Shown one piece after another: positions 1-7,204 of a stretch of DNA of 64,000 bases. The stretch is from an uncultured Verrucomicrobiota bacterium (GTDB lineage Bacteria > Verrucomicrobiota > Verrucomicrobiia > Verrucomicrobiales > Verrucomicrobiaceae), in contig CAILZI010000181.1 in assembly GCA_903838675.1 (NCBI GenBank), forward strand, positions 1 through 64,000, in the 5' to 3' direction. The position numbers and the translations under genes were made by a program. The notes under the pieces are model-generated. The model worked only from the letters and a program-made list of their open reading frames with translations, did not search any database and was not told the DNA's origin. Each line of letters begins with the position of its first letter. The stretch's first letter is position 1.

Positions 1-2643
1 GGCAATTCGGTCACCGTCACCGGTACGGGCTCCCAGCTCAACAACACCAACGACCTGCTGGTGGGCTACGGCGGCAATGGCAACAGCCTCACCCTTTCCG
101 CAGGCGGCACCGCCACCAACATCAATGCATTCATCGGCTTCCACGCGGATGCAAACTCCTCCTCCAACAACAACTCCGTCACCGTCACCGGCAGCAATTC
201 GACTTGGACAAACACCGGCACCCTCTACGTGGGTGAATACGGCACCGGCAACAGCCTCCTCATCTCCAATGGTGGCTCGGTAAATGTGAAGGGCGCCAAC
301 CAGGATACCGTGGTGGGCGACCAGACCGGAGCCTCCGGCAACAGCGTGACCGTCACCGGCTCCGGCTCGGTATTTGCGAACGCCTCCACCTTCTACCTCG
401 GCAAGTCCGCCGGCAGCAACACCGCCAGCGTGCTGAGCGGCGGCTTGATGAACACGAAAAACGTCCGCCTCGGCGGCAATGCCGGCTCCAACAACAACAT
501 CGCCACCGTCGACGGCGCGGGCTCCGTCTGGAACGCCACCGGCACGCAGTTCCGCGTGGGCTCCGGCGGCAGCAACAACACCCTCAACGTCACCAACGCC
601 GGCGTCGTAAACATCACCACCGGCCTGCTGCTGCTGGGTCGCGACCTGGGCTCCAACAACAACACCGTGAACATCAGCGGTACAGGCTCGGCAGTGAACA
701 CGGTGGATCTCACCATCGGCCGCAACGGCACCGGCAACACCCTCATCGTCGCAGACCACGCCACCCTGACCGTCAGCAACACAAGCGGCAACATCCTCAT
801 CGCCGAAAACGCCGGCTCCTCCGGCACGCTCCAGATCGGCAACGGCGCGGCCACAGGCACGGTCAACGCCACCACCATCACCGGCGGACTCGGCACGGCC
901 GTGGTCGATTTCAACCACTCCGACAGCGCCTACACCTTCTCTCCCACCATCACCGGCAGCGCCTCCGTGCAGCAAAACGGCAGCGGCACCACCGTTCTCA
1001 CCGGCAATAGCACCTATACCGGCACCACCAATGTGAACGCCGGCACGCTCGTGGTGGACGGCTCCCTCTCCGGCGGCTCCACCTTCACCGTGGCTTCCGG
1101 CGCCATGCTCGCCGGCACTGGCAGCGTCACCCTCGCACCAGACCAGTCCATGCTCGTCAATGGCGTACTCAGCGTCGGTGATTTCACCAGCAAGTGCATC
1201 ATGGCCTCCACCCTCAGCCTCACCACCAGCGGCGCAGGCAGCGTCGTCATGGGCGCGGGCAGCGCCATCGTGGTCGATCTCTTCAAAGGCGCGGGAAGTG
1301 GGGACAACACCTTGCTCAGAGGAGCCTCCGACCAGCTCAGCCTGCATGGCACTCTCAATGCCACCGCCGGCGGTGTCCTCTACCTTGAAAATCCCAAGGC
1401 CATGACCGGCTTCGCCATCGGCGACCAGTGGAGAGTGGTCAATCTCAACTCCGGTGCCGGATCCATCACCGGCACCCTCGCCGTGAATGACAGCGCCCTC
1501 GGCCTCGCAGCCCTCGGCTATATCGGCGTCTTTGACCCCACCACCGGCATCGTCAGCATTGTCGATCACCGTGCAGCGTTCTCCGCCGCCACCTCCGGCC
1601 TCCCCATGGCCAATGCCGAAAACCAGTCCATCATCGGCGGCATGCAGGCCGCCACCAACGACGTCAACAACCACCTCTTCAACCTCCGCGCCGGCGGCGG
1701 CGAAGAAAGCTCAGACGGCAGCATCGCCTCCTCCATGGACGACGGCGTCGTCGTCGGTCAGGGAGACGGCCCCGAAGACAAAAACCCCATCGCCCAGCGC
1801 GTCAAACGCACCCGCCAGTGGGAAGTCTTCACCACCGTCAACTACGGCAACGTCCGCCTTAATCCCATCAGCAACCAGTCTGGCGTCCAGATCGACTCCT
1901 GGGCCTCCAGCGTCGGCATCGAGCGCCACCTCTCCCGCGGCCTCACCCTCGGCTTCGCCTTCACCTACCTCACCAGCACCCAGACCTACACCGGCGGCCT
2001 CGGCAAGCTCGACCTCGAAGGCCCCACACTCTCCACCTACCTCGCCTACGTGAAGAAAAACTTCTGGAGCAGCCTCCTCTACTCCTTTGGCGATTTCGAC
2101 CTCAGGTCCCAGCGCAATCCCGGCTTTGGCCTGTCCAGCGCCTTAGGCTCCACCCGCGCCTACACCAACTCCGTCCAGTTCAACACCGGTTGGAACTTCC
2201 GCTTCCAGAACAACACCCTCGTCACCGGTCCCTTCACCGGCATCGACTACCTCCACGGCACCGTCGATGCCTACGGCGAATCCGGCGGCGGCGTAGCCGC
2301 GCTCAAATACGGCCGGCAGACCTTCCAGTCCCTCGTCACCCGCGTCGGCTGGTCCGCCTCCAAGAAGTTCCAGACCTCCTGGGCCGAGATCACACCGCAG
2401 GTGCGCTTCAGCTATGAGCGCCAGAACCTCAAAAACAACGGCACCAGCGTGCAGGCCATCAATGCCCCCTTCACCGCCACCGGTGGCAACCAGACCCCCG
2501 GCCAGGACTACATGGTCATCGGCACCGGCGTGAACTTCCAGTTCACCCCCGACTTCAACATGCAGCTCGGCTACCAGACCCAGATCTTCCGCGAAAACAT
2601 GACCGCCCACTTCGGCTCCGTCCGCTTCGGCTACAAGTTCTAA
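1..2643 (+). CDS. Autotransporter (type Va), 3' part
   Basis: The 5' end lies outside the window; the frame is open from base 1 to the stop at 2641-2643, so no start or signal peptide is visible. The visible passenger consists of degenerate repeats of about 55 residues with T-x-G-x-G-S cores and many Asn/Gly/Thr residues (1 to ~850), as expected for a beta-helix. One autotransporter-associated beta-strand repeat (GTTVLTGNSTYTGTTNVNAG) lies near 985-1050. The last ~280 residues (from about 1797) look like the C-terminal autotransporter barrel, with alternating aromatic strands and a terminal Tyr-Lys-Phe as in outer-membrane barrels. The family exports its own passenger to the surface with BAM help, usually for adhesion. 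A terminator follows directly. The ligand is unknown. Confidence 0.88.
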   Translation, partial: GNSVTVTGTGSQLNNTNDLLVGYGGNGNSLTLSAGGTATNINAFIGFHADANSSSNNNSVTVTGSNSTWTNTGTLYVGEYGTGNSLLISNGGSVNVKGANQDTVVGDQTGASGNSVTVTGSGSVFANASTFYLGKSAGSNTASVLSGGLMNTKNVRLGGNAGSNNNIATVDGAGSVWNATGTQFRVGSGGSNNTLNVTNAGVVNITTGLLLLGRDLGSNNNTVNISGTGSAVNTVDLTIGRNGTGNTLIVADHATLTVSNTSGNILIAENAGSSGTLQIGNGAATGTVNATTITGGLGTAVVDFNHSDSAYTFSPTITGSASVQQNGSGTTVLTGNSTYTGTTNVNAGTLVVDGSLSGGSTFTVASGAMLAGTGSVTLAPDQSMLVNGVLSVGDFTSKCIMASTLSLTTSGAGSVVMGAGSAIVVDLFKGAGSGDNTLLRGASDQLSLHGTLNATAGGVLYLENPKAMTGFAIGDQWRVVNLNSGAGSITGTLAVNDSALGLAALGYIGVFDPTTGIVSIVDHRAAFSAATSGLPMANAENQSIIGGMQAATNDVNNHLFNLRAGGGEESSDGSIASSMDDGVVVGQGDGPEDKNPIAQRVKRTRQWEVFTTVNYGNVRLNPISNQSGVQIDSWASSVGIERHLSRGLTLGFAFTYLTSTQTYTGGLGKLDLEGPTLSTYLAYVKKNFWSSLLYSFGDFDLRSQRNPGFGLSSALGSTRAYTNSVQFNTGWNFRFQNNTLVTGPFTGIDYLHGTVDAYGESGGGVAALKYGRQTFQSLVTRVGWSASKKFQTSWAEITPQVRFSYERQNLKNNGTSVQAINAPFTATGGNQTPGQDYMVIGTGVNFQFTPDFNMQLGYQTQIFRENMTAHFGSVRFGYKF

Positions 2644-2663
2644 AGCCCCGGCTCCCACCCTTC

Positions 2664-2703
2664 ACCGCACCCCACCGCCCCCGCGCGTGGCGTGCGGTTT
2701 TTT
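2664..2703 (+). terminator. Rho-independent terminator of the autotransporter gene
   Basis: A 12-bp stem with one mismatch pairs 2664-2675 with 2687-2698 and is followed by a run of six T. It begins 21 bases after the autotransporter stop. The minus-strand gene that converges on it ends at 2762. Confidence 0.75.
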
Positions 2704-2761
2704 CATTTCAGGCACTTCCACAGCCCCCGGTTTCTGCCTTTTTTAATTACCCCTTTTCACT

Positions 2762-3277
2762 TCACACCCGCACCACACTCTCGATCTGCCCCGCCGCAAA
2801 CACATGCCCGCCGACCACCAGCCGCAGCGCCTTGGCAGAACTTCCCACCGGCTCCTCCACCACCCGCAGCAGGCCCTCGCGCTCACGGGCCTCACCGCGC
2901 AGTTGCACACGCACCGGCCTGCCCAGCGGCACACCCCAGCGCATTTCAAAGGCCCGCTTCTCCGCCTCCGCCTCCTCCTTCCAGCGGGCAAATCCCTCCT
3001 CACCACCCTGCACCGGCAGTTCCGCACGCCGCCGCCGGGCCTCCTCCTCCGCCTTCTCAGCGGCCATCGCCGCCTTCCAGGTTGAATAACCATCCGCCCC
3101 AGCAGCCGCTGTCACCGCAAAAAGTTCCAGCCCCTCCGTCACATCCGGCCTCGCTGGCACACTCCCCCCAGCCGCAAGATCCCCCGCCACCGCCCACGAC
3201 CGGGCCGTAAACAGCGGCATCAATGGTGTGTCAGCATCGGTCTCAGCATCATTCTGGCGGAGTGTCTCGGAATTCAT
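2762..3277 (-). CDS. Hypothetical protein, Ala/Glu/Arg-rich
   Basis: This is a 171-residue protein with no signal peptide or membrane segment, so it is probably cytoplasmic. Residues ~60-115 are strongly charged and Ala/Glu/Arg-rich and look helical. They include two similar stretches (YSTWKAAMAAEKAEEEAR and FARWKEEAEAEKRAFEMR) that may be an internal duplication. The C-terminal third (RPVRVQLRGEAREREGLLRVV and on to the end) looks like a short beta domain. I do not recognise a family. It is transcribed towards the autotransporter terminator. The frame is supported by a sensible composition, whereas the overlapping plus-strand frames are Pro/Arg-rich shadows. Confidence 0.6.
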   Translation of the reverse strand: MNSETLRQNDAETDADTPLMPLFTARSWAVAGDLAAGGSVPARPDVTEGLELFAVTAAAGADGYSTWKAAMAAEKAEEEARRRRAELPVQGGEEGFARWKEEAEAEKRAFEMRWGVPLGRPVRVQLRGEAREREGLLRVVEEPVGSSAKALRLVVGGHVFAAGQIESVVRV

Positions 3278-3574
3278 TCAAATAAACCCCTGCCATACTT
3301 TTGCCGCATCCACTTGGCAATCAGACCGTTTCTCAAAAAAACGTCCGGTTAAGAACCAGTCTGTGACCGCACCTCATTTCACGCCCCCTCCCCCATAGGT
3401 CCTATCAGCCCTATCCGACCTATTTCCGGAAACCCCGCAGCCCACCCATACCACAAACTACCCGAAAACACCATCCACCCCTCCGCGCCCCGGCATCAAC
3501 CCCATGCGCATCCACGCCCCCGTCAATCGTCATTCCCCAGTTGCCCCCTCTCGCCCCTCAGCGTATCCACTCCC
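3278..3574. other. Intergenic region with a 9-nt-period repeat and a solo element end
   Basis: About 300 bases separate two divergent genes. Bases 3324-3339 are identical to the outer end of the inverted-repeat element at 7003-7166. At 3392-3423, CCTAT-type pentamers recur every 9 bases (3392, 3401, 3410, 3419; the first is CCCAT). On the other strand these read as ATAGG plus four variable bases. The same periodic pattern is present at 55458-55489. No convincing promoter was picked out. Confidence 0.55.
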
Positions 3575-4150
3575 ATGCCGCCCCCCATCCCTGACATCAA
3601 AGTGGACGAGGTCCTGCCACCGCAGGAGATCAACCCCATCGCGGCCAGGCTCGCCTCCAGCAAAGACCCCGTCAACAACGCCGCCGCACGCATCCTCTCC
3701 AAGTACCTCGACGAGCTCATGCGCGTCCCCGGCACCAACGTCCGCTTCGGGCTCGATCCCATCCTCGCCCTCATCCCCGCCCTCGGCGACACCGTCGCCT
3801 CCGGTGCCGGTTTCATCATTCTGCTCGATGCCCTCCGCAGCGGCATCCCCATCCACGTCTTCCTGCGCATGGCGCTCAACATGGGCATCAATTTCCTCAT
3901 CGGCCTCATCCCCGGTGCCGGTGCCGTCGCCTCCGTCTTCTTCAAATCCAACACGCGAAATCTCAAACTCCTCCTCGCCTGGCAGGCTGGGCATCAGGAC
4001 AAAGTCCAGCGCAGCACCTTCCACTTCTACTGCGGCATCTTCATGCTCATCGCCATGGTCGTCGGCTTCATCGTCGTCGCCTGGGCCTTCTACGCCTGGC
4101 TCTTCTACTCCGCCGCCCACGCCATCCTCCACGCCCTCGACTACCGCTGA
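3575..4150 (+). CDS. DUF4112 family membrane protein
   Basis: This 191-residue protein has the features of the DUF4112 family. A short hydrophilic N-terminus is followed by RFGLDPILALIPALGDTVAS (~52-71), which is the family's hallmark 'LDPIlgLiPglGD' segment. A second segment, MGINFLIGLIPGAGAVASVF (~108-127), repeats the same pattern. A long hydrophobic C-terminal helix spans ~148-180. It is predicted to sit in the inner membrane with about four hydrophobic segments. Function is unknown for the family. The next gene, a PrsW-like protease, starts 104 bases downstream in the same direction, so the two may be co-transcribed. A longer overlapping frame (3504-5246) is a Pro/Ser/Arg-rich shadow. 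Confidence 0.85.
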   Translation: MPPPIPDIKVDEVLPPQEINPIAARLASSKDPVNNAAARILSKYLDELMRVPGTNVRFGLDPILALIPALGDTVASGAGFIILLDALRSGIPIHVFLRMALNMGINFLIGLIPGAGAVASVFFKSNTRNLKLLLAWQAGHQDKVQRSTFHFYCGIFMLIAMVVGFIVVAWAFYAWLFYSAAHAILHALDYR

Positions 4151-4254
4151 GCAAAGCCTCGGCAGTACGATGGGCACTCCTGCCCGTCGATCAGCGCCCG
4201 CCCATCCCCCCAGATCCCCAGCAACACGACGAGACTCCTCCGCCCGGCGCACCC

Positions 4255-5175
4255 ATGTCGTCCTCCCTCTATTCAAATCTCGCCGCCCTCACCGGCCTCC
4301 TCATCTGGTATGGCGTCTTCGCTCGGCTCGCCCCCAAAGACCGCACCCGCTGGCTCCGCCCCCTTCTTCCCATCCTCCTCGGCTTCATCAGCTTTCGCGT
4401 CCTCGGCCTTTATCTCTCCACCGTGCACCCACGGTTCGTCCCGCATCTGGGATTCCTCACCAGTGGCAGCACCCTCCTCCGCTTCAACCTCGACGTCGGC
4501 CTGCGCGAAGAAACAATCAAACTCCTTCTCGCCCTCCCCATCCTGCTCTGGCACACACGCCCCTCCGCGCCCTCCGCCACACAGACTTCCGCCCACCTCG
4601 CCGCCGCCCTCGTCGGCATCGGCTTTGCCACCGCCGAAAACCGCCTGTTCTTCCACGCCCATGCAGAGCCCACCCTGCTCGTCGGCCGCATCTTCGCCAC
4701 CACCCTCCTCCACGCCACCGCCACCGGCCTCTGCGGCGCAGCCCTCGTGCGCGCATGGCAGGGCAAAGGGCACGCCTGGGCACGCTTCGCCGTCACCCTC
4801 CTCCTCGTCGCCGCAGCCCATGGCCTCTACGATTGGGCCCCCGCCAGCGGCCAGTCCTGGCTCCACCTCGGCGGCACCTCCTGGCTCTCCCTGGCCGTCG
4901 TCATCGCCCTCACCGCCACCTTCCTACATCACCACCGCCACACCCAGCCCCCAGGCACACACGGACCCTCCGCCCAAAACTGGCTCCTCGGCGGCGCCCT
5001 CCTGCAGTACACCCTCGCCCTCAGCCTCACCTGGGCGCACTGGAAAACACCCACCGCCCTCTGGATCTGCACCCAGGAGTGCGCCCTCTTCCTCCCCGTC
5101 ATCATCGCCACCGCCCTCGGTTTAGCAGCCGTTTCCCCCAGCGCACTGCCATCTTCTCCTTCGCACCACGAATAA
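4255..5175 (+). CDS. PrsW-like intramembrane metalloprotease
   Basis: This is a polytopic membrane protein of 306 residues. The conserved elements of the PrsW/CPBP-type intramembrane protease superfamily appear in order. LREETIKLL (~83-91) carries the Glu-Glu-x-x-Lys motif. IGFATAENRLFFHA (~121-134) carries the Glu-Asn pair. TLLHATATGLCGAAL (~148-162) and VAAAHGLYDW (~183-192) each carry a membrane His. These residues are thought to bind the catalytic metal in the family. PrsW of Bacillus cleaves an anti-sigma factor within the membrane; the substrate here is unknown. After the catalytic core there are about three more hydrophobic segments. The protein is longer than minimal PrsW (~220 aa). 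Confidence 0.8.
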   Translation: MSSSLYSNLAALTGLLIWYGVFARLAPKDRTRWLRPLLPILLGFISFRVLGLYLSTVHPRFVPHLGFLTSGSTLLRFNLDVGLREETIKLLLALPILLWHTRPSAPSATQTSAHLAAALVGIGFATAENRLFFHAHAEPTLLVGRIFATTLLHATATGLCGAALVRAWQGKGHAWARFAVTLLLVAAAHGLYDWAPASGQSWLHLGGTSWLSLAVVIALTATFLHHHRHTQPPGTHGPSAQNWLLGGALLQYTLALSLTWAHWKTPTALWICTQECALFLPVIIATALGLAAVSPSALPSSPSHHE

Positions 5176-5245
5176 GGAAGCCCTGGCCTCCTGGCGGTCG
5201 TCACTTCGCAGTCCTCTCTAAACCAGACCGTTCCCCCACCTCTTA

Positions 5246-5267
5246 GTTACATTTCCGACACATTCAG
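5246..5267 (+). promoter_or_regulatory. Shared motif upstream of PEP-CTERM peptide genes (copy 1)
   Basis: GTTACATTTCCGACACATTC begins at 5246, about 100 bases upstream of the first mini PEP-CTERM gene. Nearly the same sequence occurs at 6041-6062 before the third one. A 16-base exact core (ATTTCCGACACATTCA) occurs in reverse orientation at 26051-26066. A possible promoter (TTGCTA at 5289, TATATC at 5311, 16-base spacer) lies between the motif and the gene. The position suggests an upstream activator or repressor site; this is inference. Confidence 0.45.
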
Positions 5268-5367
5268 ATGAGAAATTTCATTCAAGTCTTGCTAACTGAA
5301 AACAGCCTCTTATATCCCACTAATTCAGAGTGATAAAAGAAACCACGCCGTTCCGCAGCCTCTCCAC

Positions 5368-5565
5368 ATGAAATCCCTCCTCCTCATCTCCACCCTCGCA
5401 CTCGCCGCTGCAGCATCCGCCTCTGAGACCGCCAAGACGCAACCCGGCAGCCTCATCGCCCCCGCGCCAGACATGAATGGTTACGCCGCTGGAGTCCCCG
5501 AGCCCTCCCACGCCACGCTCCTCATGCTGGGCCTCGCAGGCCTCGCCGTCCGCCGCCGCCGCTGA
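5368..5565 (+). CDS. Mini PEP-CTERM protein 1
   Basis: This 65-residue protein has three parts. They are a signal peptide (MKSLLLISTLALAAAASAS), a polar core of about 25 residues (SETAKTQPGSLIAPAPDMN and on), and a complete PEP-CTERM sorting tail: VPEP, a hydrophobic stretch, and a final AVRRRR. Exosortases cleave such tails and attach or release the protein at the envelope. Here almost nothing would remain except a peptide of ~25 residues. Two paralogues follow at 5628 and 6195 and share the IAPAPDMN core. The downstream 25 bases are duplicated too, which points to a recent tandem duplication. No exosortase gene is in the window. Confidence 0.8.
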   Translation: MKSLLLISTLALAAAASASETAKTQPGSLIAPAPDMNGYAAGVPEPSHATLLMLGLAGLAVRRRR

Positions 5566-5627
5566 TCCTTTTCCACAGCTTCCCATCACCTCGGCATGAA
5601 AGCTGCGGCTCCTCATCACCTCCCGAC

Positions 5628-5828
5628 ATGAAATCCCTCCTCCTTCTCGCCACCCTCACCCTTGCCGCCTCCGCATCCGCCTCAGAGACCGCAAAGACTC
5701 AATCCAGCCCCCTCATCGCCCCTGCGCCCGACATGAACCTCTATGCCGCATTCTCCGCCCCCGAGCCCTCCCACGCCATGCTCCTAATGATGGGTTGCGT
5801 AGGCCTCGCCGTCCGCCGCCGCCGCTGA
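5628..5828 (+). CDS. Mini PEP-CTERM protein 2
   Basis: A 66-residue near-duplicate of the protein encoded at 5368. It has the signal peptide MKSLLLLATLTLAASASAS, the core ETAKTQSSPLIAPAPDMNLY, and the PEP-CTERM tail APEPSHAMLLMMGCVGLAVR followed by RRR. It starts only 62 bases after the previous stop and is followed by a strong terminator at 5853-5888, so both genes may share a transcript. The tail has one Cys not present in the other copies. Confidence 0.8.
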   Translation: MKSLLLLATLTLAASASASETAKTQSSPLIAPAPDMNLYAAFSAPEPSHAMLLMMGCVGLAVRRRR

Positions 5829-5852
5829 TCCTTTTCACAGCTCCCTTTCCCA

Positions 5853-5888
5853 GCCACCCCGCATCACCGCATGCAGGGTGGCTTTTTT
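5853..5888 (+). terminator. Rho-independent terminator after mini PEP-CTERM gene 2
   Basis: A perfect 7-bp stem (GCCACCC at 5853-5859 with GGGTGGC at 5876-5882) is followed by six T. The same GCCACCC/GGGTGGC stem is reused at 6429-6465 after the third gene. Confidence 0.75.
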
Positions 5889-6194
5889 GCGTGCCAGCAC
5901 AGCGCTAATCCGCTATAAATTAAATTAATTCGCACCAGCACGGCATCATTCAGCCCGCAGTACGACCTCGGCTCCCTCCCGAGACTCCTTGCATAAAGAT
6001 TCGGCACCCGCCACGTGTAATGGCCGCCGACACCTTTATGGTTACATTTCCGCCACATTTCAATAAGCCGTTATTGCACATAAAAAATAAATACTATCTT
6101 TACTTTTAGGCTTGTTCTTTGAGAACCAAATCCTTATAAAAAGACAATAACAGCGTGAAAATAAACCCTCATGCCAGTCGATTCTCCTTCACAC
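5889..6194 (+). promoter_or_regulatory. Intergenic region with motif copy 2
   Basis: This stretch of about 300 AT-richer bases holds no gene. The shared motif GTTACATTTCCGCCACATTT begins at 6041, about 150 bases before the third mini PEP-CTERM start, similar to the layout before the first gene. The sequence from 6060 to 6150 is unusually AT-rich for the window and is the likely promoter region, but I could not pick clear -35/-10 boxes. Confidence 0.45.
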
Positions 6195-6392
6195 ATGAAA
6201 TCCATCCTCCTCATCGCCACACTTGCCCTCGCTTCAGTTGCTTCTGCCGCTGAGGCTTCCAAGACGCAACCCAGCAACGGCATCGCGCCTGCGCCGGACA
6301 TGAATCTCTACACTGCAGGCACTCCCGAGCCCTCCCACGCCATGCTCCTCATGATGGGCATCGTCGGCCTCGCCATCCGCCGCCGCCGCTAG
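6195..6392 (+). CDS. Mini PEP-CTERM protein 3
   Basis: This 65-residue protein starts at the ATG giving MKSILLIATLALASVASAAE. An in-frame ATG 24 bases upstream would only add MPVDSPSH before the signal peptide and is less likely. The core is EASKTQPSNGIAPAPDMNLY and the tail TPEPSHAMLLMMGIVGLAIR plus RRR. It is a diverged third copy of the family at 5368 and 5628, with its own upstream motif and terminator, so it is a separate transcription unit. Confidence 0.8.
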   Translation: MKSILLIATLALASVASAAEASKTQPSNGIAPAPDMNLYTAGTPEPSHAMLLMMGIVGLAIRRRR

Positions 6393-6428
6393 TCCCAGAA
6401 GCGGGCACCGTCCCTCCTTTTTCCCAAA

Positions 6429-6465
6429 GCCACCCCGCACCCTCGCGTGCCGGGTGGCTTTTTTT
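6429..6465 (+). terminator. Rho-independent terminator after mini PEP-CTERM gene 3
   Basis: A 12-bp stem with one mismatch (6429-6440 with 6447-6458) has a 6-base loop and is followed by seven T. It lies 36 bases after the stop. Confidence 0.8.
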
Positions 6466-6677
6466 ATTTTCAGTTCTCGTCCTCGATGCTTGGGCCAGCC
6501 TCACCCAGGACACCCACACCCATCCAGGCACGTAGTGCAGTCCAGCCCGCCCGCCACTGCGGCCCCGCAGCCGTACTCAATATGCATCCTTTTATGGACA
6601 CTAGCAGCACGCATTCCACTACACTTTCCTAGTCATCGCTCTTGTTCAATTAAGATACATGTCTTATATAGTTCATA

Positions 6678-6980
6678 ATGAACAAGAAATCCGCTCTATC
6701 AGCACTTCACACGATCAGCGAAAAGGTTCACACCTGCACCCAAAACGAGGTCAGCTCTGAGGTCGTCGCATGCCTTGAAAGTGCCTCGAAAAAGCTGTTC
6801 GAAGCAGTTCAGGGCGATGCCTACGCTAAAGACTGCACGAATACCCTGGTCGTCTACGTGCGTGCTGGTTTTTTAGGCGGCTCCTCCAAATCGAGCAGCT
6901 ATCGAAAGGATATTTTGGAAGCCGTGGAAACCCTTTCCAGCTACATCTCGCAGCAACCAGATTTCTACTCAGACACCTGA
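6678..6980 (+). CDS. Small hypothetical protein
   Basis: A 100-residue protein without signal peptide or membrane segment, beginning MNKKSALSALHTISEKVHTC and ending near SYISQQPDFYSDT. It is predicted to be mainly helical, with four Cys spread over the N-terminal two thirds. I recognise no family. The region is AT-richer than the neighbours and the codon use is less biased to C/G at the third position, which hints at acquisition or a weakly expressed gene. The inverted-repeat element begins 22 bases after the stop. Confidence 0.55.
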   Translation: MNKKSALSALHTISEKVHTCTQNEVSSEVVACLESASKKLFEAVQGDAYAKDCTNTLVVYVRAGFLGGSSKSSSYRKDILEAVETLSSYISQQPDFYSDT

Positions 6981-7002
6981 CGGATGTCCCATGGATAGGT
7001 TA

Positions 7003-7166
7003 GACCGTTTCTCAAAAAGACTGTCCTTTTGATCCGGCGAGCGCAGCGGCCCCAGTGGCAAGGCGGGAGTGCTGCCTTCTATTCAAAGATACCAGGCAAG
7101 CGACCAACGCCGCCAATGGGGCCGCTGCGCCCCCGGGCAATGTGACAGGCTTTTTGAGAAACGGTC
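7003..7166. mobile_element. MITE-like inverted-repeat element (164 bp)
   Basis: The ends are inverted copies: GACCGTTTCTCAAAAAG at 7003-7019 and its complement at 7150-7166. The similarity continues inward for about 50-60 bases per arm, including GCGCAGCGGCCCCA in both arms. The whole could fold into one long hairpin. It encodes no protein. A solo end copy is at 3324-3339. This is the pattern of a non-autonomous miniature element or a large REP-type unit. No target-site duplication was clear. Confidence 0.6.
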
Positions 7167-7204
7167 CAAGTCACCAGCAGCGCAGAAAAAGATCGAGTGT
7201 GCTG

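Noticed and set aside
3504..5246. A 580-codon plus-strand frame over the DUF4112 and PrsW genes
   Set aside because: Composition is almost only Pro, Ser, Arg and His, typical of a shadow frame in C-rich DNA, while the other frame gives two recognisable membrane proteins.
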